From an uncultured Bacteroidales bacterium (GTDB lineage Bacteria > Bacteroidota > Bacteroidia > Bacteroidales > Muribaculaceae), in NCBI GenBank assembly GCA_947644715.1, contig CANSAP010000023.1:1-34243 (forward strand): 34,243 nucleotides of DNA. Reading direction: 5' to 3'. The notes below the pieces were generated by a model. It made no database searches, was not told where the DNA came from, and saw only the letters and a program-made list of their open reading frames with translations. The position numbers and the translations under genes are program-made. Positions 1 to 6,735 of the stretch are shown piece by piece. Numbering within the stretch: the first letter of the stretch is position 1; each line of letters opens with the position of its first letter.

Positions 1-22
1 GCCATCTTAAAGCTGCGGCCTC

Positions 23-54
23 TGTCTTAACATATATTTTTAGACACACTCTTA
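23..54. repeat. Copy of a 32-bp palindromic repeat (GTGTGTCT...AGACACAC family)
   Basis: The 32 bases here are the exact reverse complement of 20269-20300, and a near-identical copy lies at 23031-23062. The unit has arms TGTCTTAA and TTAGACACACTCTTA around an AT-rich centre. This copy is upstream of the histidine kinase gene. Its function is unknown; transcription terminator, operator or miniature mobile element are all possible. Confidence 0.7.
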
Positions 55-132
55 ACTCTCTTCTCGGGAAAGATAATGCAAATGTAGTAAAAAATGTTGG
101 TTAGCAGTTATGAAAAAGAGTAAAAAATTTAG

Positions 133-140
133 TAATTTTG
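133..140 (+). promoter_or_regulatory. Bacteroidetes -7 box for the sensor kinase gene
   Basis: TAATTTTG matches the -7 consensus TAnnTTTG. No convincing -33 TTTG is seen 19-21 bases upstream. The expected transcription start is at about 144-147, on or next to the ATG at 146. This favours that start over the in-frame ATG at 110 and implies a leaderless or nearly leaderless mRNA. Confidence 0.5.
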
Positions 141-145
141 CGCAC

Positions 146-1213
146 ATGGAAAAACGCGGTTTCTTTTCTCGCCATTCGTCGGCTCTGCTTCAGACGCTCG
201 TCTGGACTCTGCTCGTCATCGTGCCGGCGCTCTCGATATATGCTGCTGACCCCGACAACATTACCGGAGTGCTGACATGGGGTGTGCCGGTGCTGGGGTG
301 GATGATTATGTTCTATTCCAACTATTTTCTCTTCATCCCCCGCTTCCTTTTCCGCCACAAGGCCTTCCGGTTCACGTTCATCAATATCTTCACCGGCCTG
401 GCAGTGATGGTGGCCACCGAGCTTGTTGACCTGCTGATAATGGGAAATAAGTTCGAGTTAAGCCCCCTGATTCTCCTTGGTCTGATTGGCTATTTCGTCA
501 TATTCATGTTTCTGATTATGGCCGCCATATCCATCCGTTCGCTCCAAAGGAACAAGAAGCTTGAGGAGGACCGCGAGCGCACGCAACGCGAACACACCGA
601 AATGGAGCTTGCCCGCCTCAAAAGCCAGCTTAACCCGCATTTCCTCTTCAACTCTCTGAATAATATCTCGGCGCTGTCAGCCATTGACCCCGAAGGTGCG
701 CAGCAGGCCATCGAAACACTCAGCTCGATGTTGCGCTACGTGCTCTATGACACGGCTGCCCCGCTCGTCACCATGGAGGCCGAGATGCGCTTCATCCGCA
801 ACTATGTGGCGCTCATGAGCCTCAGATATACCGACAAGCTCCGTCTGACCATGACCGACGATGAGCAGCTTGACCTCACTGTGCAGGTTCCCCCCATGCT
901 CTTTATCTCGCTCATTGAGAACGCCTTCAAGTATGGCGCAAGCAGCACTCAGCCCTCCAGGATTGACATCAGCACCTCAATGCCCGAGCCTGACAAGATT
1001 TCCATGCGCATCACCAACACCCTTCTCACTCCGGGCATCAGCGCCCCCGCCGACAAGGTGCGCCCCGAGAAGCATGGCGTCGGGCTGCGCAACCTGCGCC
1101 GCCGCCTCGAAATCATCTTCCCCGGATGCCATCGTCTGCGCTACGGAATGAACGAGGAGGGACTCTACGAAGCTATTATAACCATACCTGTCACACATGC
1201 CAAAAATGATTAA
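146..1213 (+). CDS. LytS/YehU-type membrane sensor histidine kinase
   Basis: Membrane sensor kinase of the His_kinase (LytS/YehU) family, the usual partner of LytTR response regulators. The N-terminal half has about four hydrophobic segments (for example LLQTLVWTLLVIVPALSIYA and LILLGLIGYFVIFMFLIM), followed by a charged linker that is probably a coiled coil. The phospho-acceptor box LNPHFLFNSLNN places His at about residue 165. The ATP-binding parts are visible as PPMLFISLIENAFKYG (N box) and GVGLRNLRRRLEI (G box). The protein is about 355 aa from ATG 146; an in-frame ATG at 110 would add 12 residues, but a -7 promoter box lies between the two. The response regulator gene overlaps the 3' end, so the two are translationally coupled. 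The signal sensed cannot be read from the sequence. Confidence 0.9.
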   Translation: MEKRGFFSRHSSALLQTLVWTLLVIVPALSIYAADPDNITGVLTWGVPVLGWMIMFYSNYFLFIPRFLFRHKAFRFTFINIFTGLAVMVATELVDLLIMGNKFELSPLILLGLIGYFVIFMFLIMAAISIRSLQRNKKLEEDRERTQREHTEMELARLKSQLNPHFLFNSLNNISALSAIDPEGAQQAIETLSSMLRYVLYDTAAPLVTMEAEMRFIRNYVALMSLRYTDKLRLTMTDDEQLDLTVQVPPMLFISLIENAFKYGASSTQPSRIDISTSMPEPDKISMRITNTLLTPGISAPADKVRPEKHGVGLRNLRRRLEIIFPGCHRLRYGMNEEGLYEAIITIPVTHAKND

Positions 1214-1913
1214 TTGCATTGCAGTGGACGATGAGCCTCTGGCTCTCCGCCTGATTACGACCTTCATTGAACGAACCCCATTCCTCTCTCTTCAGGGCGC
1301 ATTCATCTCCGCCACCGAAGCTCTGGCGGCCGTCAGTGCCGAAACCGATGTGATTTTCCTGGACATCAACATGCCGGAGCTGACCGGCCTGGAGCTGGCA
1401 CGCATGCTCCCCCCGCATGTAAAGATTATCTTCACCACGGCCTATCGCGAATATGCCGTCGAGAGCTATTCGGTGCATGCCGCTGACTATCTGCTCAAGC
1501 CCCTCACCTATCCGCGCTTCCTGGAGGCCGCCACACGCCTGCGCGATGCCTCACACGAGGCGCCCGCCCCGGAACGCCCGGAGACGGAGGAGACTGACTC
1601 CCCCGACTATATGTTTGTCAAAAGCGACTACCGGCTGGTGCGCATCGACCTTGACGACATCCTCTATCTCAAGGGGCTGAAGGACTATGTGAGCATCTAT
1701 CTGCGCGACCGCAAAACCCCGATTATAGCCACAACAACCATGAAGGCTATGGAGGAGCGCCTCACCCCTCCCCGCTTCTGCCGCGTGCATAAGAGCTACA
1801 TTGTGGCAATGCGGGCCGTGGAGGCAGTCGAACGCAGCCGAATCACGATAGGCAAGGAGCTGATTCCCGTAACCGATGCCTATCGCTCCCGTTTCTTCTC
1901 GCTGCTCGAATGA
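1197..1913 (+). CDS. LytTR-family response regulator
   Basis: Cytoplasmic response regulator that should be phosphorylated by the kinase just upstream, whose 3' end it overlaps by 17 bases. Residues 1-120 form a receiver domain with the acidic pair in AVDDEP, the phospho-acceptor Asp at about residue 56 in FLDINMPELTG, and a conserved Lys in DYLLKPLTYPRF. After an acidic linker (about 121-140), residues 141-238 form a LytTR DNA-binding domain with typical blocks: FVKSDYRLVRIDLDDILYLK, KDYVSIYL, and FCRVHKSYIVAM. An alternative start at 1206 (MINCIAVDDEP) would give an 8-base overlap and is equally reasonable. Target genes are unknown. LytTR regulators often act on envelope or exported products, but nothing here shows the target. 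Confidence 0.92.
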   Translation: MPKMINCIAVDDEPLALRLITTFIERTPFLSLQGAFISATEALAAVSAETDVIFLDINMPELTGLELARMLPPHVKIIFTTAYREYAVESYSVHAADYLLKPLTYPRFLEAATRLRDASHEAPAPERPETEETDSPDYMFVKSDYRLVRIDLDDILYLKGLKDYVSIYLRDRKTPIIATTTMKAMEERLTPPRFCRVHKSYIVAMRAVEAVERSRITIGKELIPVTDAYRSRFFSLLE

Positions 1914-1976
1914 AACATTTGACCTCTCCCTGCGTTTCCTTTAATAACAGAATATTATAACCCAACATATACTCCC

Positions 1977-2855
1977 ATGGACAGATACCAAGAAGCACTT
2001 GCCGCCAGCGCGGTTCCCACCTCCGAAGAGGTCGTGAAGGCCGAGGTGGCTAAAATACTCGAAAAAGCACCTGAATACAACACTCCCGATGTGCTGAAGT
2101 TCCTGCTCGGCTCCATCGACCTGACCACTCTCTCAACCACCGACACCGTGAGCAGTGTGGCAGCCTTCACCCGCAAGGTGAACGACTTCGACAATGATTA
2201 TCCCCATCTGCCCCACGTGGCCGCCATCTGCGTCTATTCCAACTTCGCCGAAGTGGTGCGCACCAACCTTGATGTGCAGGGGGTCGATGTGGCTGTCGTG
2301 GCCGGCGGTTTCCCCTCAAGCCAGACTTTCCTCCCCGTGAAGATAGCCGATTGCGCTCTGGCTGTGGCCGGAGGCGCCAACGAGGTTGACATCGTCCTGA
2401 ACCTCGGCTATTTCCTGGATGAGAACTATGAAGACCTCTGCGATGAGATTATCGAGCAGAAACATGCCGTAAAGGATGCCAAGCTGAAGGTTATTCTCGA
2501 GACCGGCGCCCTTCGCACTCCCGAAATGATTAAGCGCGCATCGGTGCTGGCCATGTACAGCGACGCCGACTTCATCAAGACCTCCACCGGAAAAATCTAT
2601 GAGGGAGCTTCGCTTGAAGCTGCCTGGGTGATGTGTCGCTGCATCAAGGAATACTATGAGAAGACCGGCCGCAAGGTGGGCTTCAAGGCTGCCGGCGGTG
2701 TGCGCACAGCCGAGGAGGCCGTTCAATACTACGCCATAGTCAAAGAGGTGCTCGGCGACGAATGGCTCAACCATGACCTCTTCCGCATCGGCGCCTCCTC
2801 CCTGGCCAACGCCCTACTGACCGCCATCGAAGGCACCGAGGTAAAATACTTCTGA
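1977..2855 (+). CDS. deoC: Deoxyribose-phosphate aldolase (DERA)
   Basis: Class I aldolase that reversibly splits 2-deoxy-D-ribose 5-phosphate into glyceraldehyde 3-phosphate and acetaldehyde, the last step of deoxynucleoside catabolism. The length (292 aa) fits the long DeoC form. Family landmarks are visible: EVDIVLNLG (the Asp that activates the catalytic water), ADFIKTSTGK (Schiff-base Lys), and GFKAAGGVRT (second active-site Lys and phosphate-binding glycines). ATG 1977 lies 63 bases after the response regulator stop with no obvious promoter of its own, so it could be read through from the two-component genes. No other nucleoside-catabolism gene is adjacent. A short GC hairpin (2865-2881) follows, then a palindromic repeat copy. 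Confidence 0.95.
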   Translation: MDRYQEALAASAVPTSEEVVKAEVAKILEKAPEYNTPDVLKFLLGSIDLTTLSTTDTVSSVAAFTRKVNDFDNDYPHLPHVAAICVYSNFAEVVRTNLDVQGVDVAVVAGGFPSSQTFLPVKIADCALAVAGGANEVDIVLNLGYFLDENYEDLCDEIIEQKHAVKDAKLKVILETGALRTPEMIKRASVLAMYSDADFIKTSTGKIYEGASLEAAWVMCRCIKEYYEKTGRKVGFKAAGGVRTAEEAVQYYAIVKEVLGDEWLNHDLFRIGASSLANALLTAIEGTEVKYF

Positions 2856-2864
2856 TCTCCCTCC

Positions 2865-2884
2865 CCGCTTCGGAGAAGCGGTTT
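2865..2884 (+). terminator. Possible weak terminator after deoC
   Basis: CCGCTTC-GGA-GAAGCGG forms a 7-bp hairpin followed by only three T residues. It lies 10 bases after the deoC stop. The T-run is short, so termination would be inefficient unless the neighbouring palindromic repeat helps. Confidence 0.4.
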
Positions 2885-2892
2885 ATGAAAAA

Positions 2893-3067
2893 GAGGGTGA
2901 GTCAAAATGTGAACCCGACGCTGCATGGCGCGGAGCGCCTATCCCTTGTTAGCCGGGGGGCTGAAGCCCCCCGGCTAAGCATTTCACGACAATCCCCAAC
3001 CAGGACTAACAATAGACAGGCGCTCCACGCCATGCGTTTGCTTCCGGCTGAATTTCGACGCACCCAC
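2893..3067. repeat. Palindromic repeat family A, copy 1
   Basis: Begins GAGGGTGAGTCAAAATG and ends ATTTCGACGCACCC, an imperfect version of the terminal inverted repeat seen perfectly in copy 3 (21747-22016). The core 2949-2978 is a perfect hairpin: a 14-bp stem TTAGCCGGGGGGCT with a GA loop. GGCGCGGAGCGCC and its reverse complement lie on either side. It resembles a REP or MITE-type dispersed element. The small reading frames inside it (such as 2885-3112) appear only because the DNA repeat is conserved, so I do not call a protein. Confidence 0.8.
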
Positions 3068-3348
3068 TCTCTTGTCGTTGAAATCAAGTTTCGTCACGCC
3101 CTATTACGGTAAAGTGACGTGAATTCAATTACATATTTAAGAGCTTTTATTATCTGCCAATACCGATATCTCTATTCAGCTGAAAAAGAAGCTCTCCTTT
3201 TGCTATTTGCATAATTCACCACGCACCTACTCACACATATCACCCCTAAACCATGTCATTTTTCTAATATCAAGACATCATTTACCCACTATTCGATTAT
3301 ATTTACAGTATATTCCTTGCATGTTATAATGTTAAATTATGTTAATCA
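3068..3348. other. AT-rich intergenic region, no gene seen
   Basis: Clearly more AT-rich than the flanking housekeeping DNA. I see no coding frame of meaningful length, RNA gene or mobile-element gene. It contains one loose inverted pair (AGAGCTT near 3140 and AAGCTCT near 3190). The promoter of the peptidase gene lies immediately downstream. Confidence 0.5.
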
Positions 3349-3380
3349 TTTTGCTCAGCTGATTAGATTTTGTAATTTTG
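3349..3380 (+). promoter_or_regulatory. Promoter of the C10 peptidase operon
   Basis: TTTTG at 3349-3353, then 19 bases, then TAATTTTG at 3373-3380. This is an almost ideal Bacteroidetes sigma-ABfr promoter (TTTG-N19-TAnnTTTG). Transcription should start near 3386, so the first ATG on the mRNA is at 3400, not the TTG at 3420. This matters for judging the peptidase N-terminus. Confidence 0.75.
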
Positions 3381-3419
3381 CCTCATAACCCTAGAATCTA
3401 TGACTAATAAAATCACCCT

Positions 3420-4598
3420 TTGCGCAATCATTGTCTACATCTGATACTATTCACCGCATGCAGTCAAGACGATATAGTGTTGCCAACTCTTCAGACAAAA
3501 CCCACTACGCACCATTTATCATGGCAAGAAGCATTCCAACGAAGTGCACCTATCCGGAACTCTCTCTCTCCCTGCAAGAACACTCGCTCCGACGATATGA
3601 GTATTGTGGAATCAGTGGACTACTTATGCTCCACTCCAAATACACGAAGCAACGAGTCCGATACACTCTTCTACTTAGTCAATTATGTTAACAATAAAGG
3701 CTTTGCATTGTTGTCTGCTGACGACAGAATGTTTCCTGTATATGCAATGTCAGACGAAGGACATCTTAACATGGCTGATACGACTTTTAATGAAGGGCTG
3801 AAACTCTTCTATCGCCAGGCTCAAGCGTCTGCATTAGCTATATCTTTGACTCCCATTGACTTTGTTATGGATCCATTCAACTACGAATTTGATCGAACTG
3901 TTCCCCCGAAATTATCGGTAGATATTCGAAATCTAGGTCAAGGGAGTCCATACAATAAGTTTTGTAAAACCTCAACTGGCGAAACGGCGCAAGTCGGATG
4001 TGGTCCAATTGCGGTCGGTAGTGTATTAGCGCATTATTCTATGCCCAAAACAATGTGCGGACAAACGGTAGATTGGAATGCCATTCACACAACGTTTAAA
4101 TCGGATAATCTATATCAATTCTTATCAAACCTCGGTTCCTCAGACTACTTAGGGGTAACCTACGGCACAAATGTAACCATGTGCAAGGTTTATGCAATAC
4201 CAACGACCCTAAGACTATGTGGGCTCTCCTGCTCATATTGGCAGTCATTTAATAAATACGAAGCGGCAGCCGCAATAGAGAAATCACCTATCCTCATATT
4301 TGGAGAAGATGGGCAAGCAAACCATTTTTGGGTTATGGATGGGTATATTAGATGGAGTAATGCCCATCTTTCCACTGAAATACCGGAATCAAATGTGCGG
4401 TATCCATACTTTTTCTTTCACTGTTGCTGGGGATGGAATGGCAATGGAAACGGTTATTATTACTTTTATTCTAATGAGACAATCAAGGGTACTGCCAACA
4501 TGCACGATTCTACAGATGGGAGTGTACAGTATTATGTTTCATACTACTCAATGCGCATGATTACTAACATTGAAATTGACTCCACATCCCAAAACTAA
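3420..4598 (+). CDS. C10-family (streptopain-like) cysteine peptidase, probable lipoprotein with disrupted N-terminus
   Basis: Secreted papain-like peptidase of MEROPS family C10 (streptopain/SpeB; Bacteroides Bfp/Btp relatives). A propeptide-like region (about residues 60-165) with SDTLFYLVNYVNNKGFALLS and ADDRMFPVYA is followed by the catalytic domain. This carries nucleophile Cys194 in QVGCGPIAVGSVLAHY, active-site His302 in NHFWVMDGY, and the CCWGWNGNGNGYYYF block. The open frame has only a TTG at 3420 to start from and begins inside a lipoprotein-signal-like stretch (HLILFTACSQDD). The first ATG after the promoter (3400, reading MTNKITLCAIIV) is in another frame and stops at 3442-3444. 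A one-base indel between 3400 and 3442 is the simplest explanation. Base composition is about 40% GC, unlike its neighbours. It is followed six bases later by a lipoprotein gene, probably co-transcribed. Confidence 0.85.
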   Translation: MRNHCLHLILFTACSQDDIVLPTLQTKPTTHHLSWQEAFQRSAPIRNSLSPCKNTRSDDMSIVESVDYLCSTPNTRSNESDTLFYLVNYVNNKGFALLSADDRMFPVYAMSDEGHLNMADTTFNEGLKLFYRQAQASALAISLTPIDFVMDPFNYEFDRTVPPKLSVDIRNLGQGSPYNKFCKTSTGETAQVGCGPIAVGSVLAHYSMPKTMCGQTVDWNAIHTTFKSDNLYQFLSNLGSSDYLGVTYGTNVTMCKVYAIPTTLRLCGLSCSYWQSFNKYEAAAAIEKSPILIFGEDGQANHFWVMDGYIRWSNAHLSTEIPESNVRYPYFFFHCCWGWNGNGNGYYYFYSNETIKGTANMHDSTDGSVQYYVSYYSMRMITNIEIDSTSQN

Positions 4599-4604
4599 TT
4601 ACCT

Positions 4605-5186
4605 ATGAAAAGAATTATTATAAGCCTAATGCTCGCGATAGGAATGGCAGCTATTACCGCATGCTCGCATAATGATGAACCTCCTGTTGACAAGCAGTTC
4701 GCATTTCCGGCACTCAATGAGATTGGAGATAACCGAATATGGACCGCACAGGAGATTACTTACGTTGCAAGCACTGGACAAGAGTTGAAGCCGGAAGAGC
4801 TACTTATTGCAGGTGCTAACCTCGGACTCACGCTGGAAATTTCAGAGGCAACTCTCAAGGAGCATTTTACATCGAATGCGTATGCCAATCAATGGGCTAC
4901 TTGCCTTTACTCTTATACGTTTGACCGCGACAACGGTTATATTTATATATCCGGTAATGAGACCCCGTTTGCTCAGATTATAAGCTATGATTTAGAAAAA
5001 CAGGAAATTATTCTTCACTGTCATTATGACATTTACGTCACGAAAGGCATCCTGCCGGGCTATGTAATGGATGACACAAGACCTGATATAGGTTCTTACG
5101 CACGCATGGTAATGAAGCCGGAGACTAACACCTATGTTCTCGAAGAGATAGCTGCCACTGATCTACTATATGATTACCGAAAGTAA
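4605..5186 (+). CDS. Small lipoprotein co-transcribed with the C10 peptidase; candidate inhibitor
   Basis: 193-aa protein of unrecognised family. Residues 1-19 are a signal peptide with lipobox ITAC (Cys20), so it should be a cell-envelope lipoprotein. The mature part begins with an acidic, proline-containing spacer (SHNDEPPVDK). It then alternates short hydrophobic strands with polar turns (for example NRIWTAQEITYVAS and NGYIYISGNETPFAQIISYDL), suggesting a small beta-rich, possibly lipocalin-like fold. The start is 6 bases after the peptidase stop and shares its low GC, so the two probably moved and are expressed together. Bacteroides C10 peptidases are known to be co-transcribed with small protein inhibitors; by position this could be such a partner. 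That role is inference, as I see no diagnostic motif. Confidence 0.8.
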   Translation: MKRIIISLMLAIGMAAITACSHNDEPPVDKQFAFPALNEIGDNRIWTAQEITYVASTGQELKPEELLIAGANLGLTLEISEATLKEHFTSNAYANQWATCLYSYTFDRDNGYIYISGNETPFAQIISYDLEKQEIILHCHYDIYVTKGILPGYVMDDTRPDIGSYARMVMKPETNTYVLEEIAATDLLYDYRK

Positions 5187-5320
5187 GGGTGTCAAAATGT
5201 GAACCCGACGCTGTTGGCGCGGGGCGCCTATCCATTGTTAGCCGGGGGGCCGAAGCCCCCCGGCTAAGCATGTCGCGACGATCCAGCCCGGAAGGGCTAC
5301 CCTATATTGTTGTGTGTCAA
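5187..5320. repeat. Palindromic repeat family A, copy 2 (right end lost)
   Basis: Starts directly after the lipoprotein stop (GGGTGTCAAAATGTGAACC) and aligns with copy 1 in the same orientation over about 100 bases with few differences. The core hairpin is at 5238-5267 (14-bp stem, CG at the loop). The right terminal repeat is not recognisable, so the copy is truncated or diverged. Together with copy 1 it brackets the low-GC peptidase cassette as direct repeats. Confidence 0.75.
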
Positions 5321-5330
5321 CGTATTAATC

Positions 5331-5378
5331 AGTGTAAAGTAGCTTCCTTTCAAGTCAAGGCTCTGTTACACTCTTTTT
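5331..5378 (+). terminator. Possible terminator downstream of the peptidase operon
   Basis: AGTGTAA (5331-5337) can pair with TTACACT (5366-5372), with an inner weak hairpin between CCTT and AAGG, followed by five T residues. The stem is short and AT-rich, so this is a weak call. Confidence 0.35.
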
Positions 5379-5400
5379 GGGGCGGGAGAACCGGTTCGGG

Positions 5401-6651
5401 TCAGAGCCGGAGGGTGGCGTAGATGCGGTCGGTGGCTCCGAGTTTGCTGCGGATATAGTTTCCTGCTGCAGTGCCGGCAGCGGCGCGTTGCTCAGTGGCA
5501 AGCAGTCCTGCGGCTGACGGGGTGCCGTTCATCAGTGCTGCAAACTCTTCGCGACCGGCTATACTGAAGCCCCCTCGGGCGGCTATCAGTTCGGTGGCTT
5601 CGAGGAATTTCTGATGGCGCGGGCCGAAGATGACGGGGATGCCGTAGACGGCCGCTTCGTTGATGTTGTGGATGCCTGCTCCGAAGCCTCCGCCCACGTA
5701 GGCTATGGACGCGTAGCGATAGGCTGAGGAGAGGAGTCCGAAACAGTCGATGATAAGCACATCGGCCTCGGCTGCCTTTTCTGCGTCATCCTGCACTTCG
5801 CTGAGCAGCAGAACCTTCAACGGAGCCAGAGCCAGACGCATCTGCTCCAGGCGCGCAGGGGTGAATTCGTGGGGAGCTATTACGGCTTTGATGCCCCCCT
5901 CCTTGCTGCGCAGCCAGGGGAAGTAGACCTGTTCGTCAGCCTCCCAGGAGGAGCCGAATATGATTGTAGGGCTGGTGCGACCGGAGGTCAGAGCTTCGAG
6001 CGCCGGGATGTCGCGGGTGGTGCGCATGATGTCGGTAACTCGGTCAAAACGGGTGTCACCGGCCACGGTCACGTCCCTCACCCCGACCTTCGCCAGCAGT
6101 TGACGGCTCCGTTCATCCTGCACGAATATGTGGCTGAAACAGTGCAACATTTTTCTGTACCAACCACCCATGGGCTTAAAGAACAGCTGGTCGGGACGGA
6201 AGATTGCGGAGATAAGTATCGTGGGCACTTGGCGGCGGCTCAGCTCCCGGAGCATGTTGCACCAGAATTCATATTTGACTATTACGGCCAACTCGGGGCG
6301 CAGCAGGTCGAGAAACCGGCGCATGGCGCGCGGAGTGTCGGCGGGCAGATAGGCCACGAGGTCGGCTCCGGAATAGTTCTTGCGCACTTCGTAGCCCGAG
6401 GGGCTGTAAAATGTAAGTGCTATTTTCAGTTCGGGATGCTCGCGGCGTATGCGCTCCATCAGAGGGCGACCCTGCTCGAATTCGCCGAGGCTGGCTGCAT
6501 GAATCCATATCCACCGCTCCCCTTCGCTGCGCGCCGCGCGGAGACGGCTGAGGGTTTCGCGTCGGCCCAGGAGCATCAGGCGCGCTTTGCGGTTGCGCAG
6601 AGAGGCAAGATGCAGCAGGCCGTTGTATATGTGAATGCCTGTCGTGTACAT
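5401..6651 (-). CDS. waaA: 3-deoxy-D-manno-octulosonic acid (Kdo) transferase
   Basis: Inner-membrane-associated GT-B glycosyltransferase that adds Kdo from CMP-Kdo to the lipid A precursor. The protein from ATG 6651 is about 416 aa, close to the family length. It opens with the usual MYTTGIHIYNGLLHLASLRNRKA-type hydrophobic segment. The catalytic region IHAASLGEFEQGRPLMERI (Glu in GEF), the WCNMLRELSRR block, the second-domain ISGRTSPTIIFGSSWEADE-like stretch and the nucleotide-sugar block YVGGGFGAGIHNINEAAVYGIPVIFGP are visible. A GTG at 6708 would add 19 residues, but they do not look like the family N-terminus, so 6651 is preferred. It lies downstream of infB on the same strand and probably shares its transcript. 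Confidence 0.93.
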   Translation of the reverse strand: MYTTGIHIYNGLLHLASLRNRKARLMLLGRRETLSRLRAARSEGERWIWIHAASLGEFEQGRPLMERIRREHPELKIALTFYSPSGYEVRKNYSGADLVAYLPADTPRAMRRFLDLLRPELAVIVKYEFWCNMLRELSRRQVPTILISAIFRPDQLFFKPMGGWYRKMLHCFSHIFVQDERSRQLLAKVGVRDVTVAGDTRFDRVTDIMRTTRDIPALEALTSGRTSPTIIFGSSWEADEQVYFPWLRSKEGGIKAVIAPHEFTPARLEQMRLALAPLKVLLLSEVQDDAEKAAEADVLIIDCFGLLSSAYRYASIAYVGGGFGAGIHNINEAAVYGIPVIFGPRHQKFLEATELIAARGGFSIAGREEFAALMNGTPSAAGLLATEQRAAAGTAAGNYIRSKLGATDRIYATLRL

Positions 6652-6735
6652 GGTTTGTAGATTTTCAGGCTCCAGATGCAGCGGAGACCCGGAGAGGTTC
6701 GCCGACACCTGAAGCCTGAATATAACTGACTCTTT

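Noticed and set aside
2885..3112. Small proteins with similar sequence in three places (also 5189-5422 and 21796-22032)
   Set aside because: The shared peptide phrases follow from the repeated DNA palindrome; the frames have no common start or end and the DNA is equally conserved on both strands.
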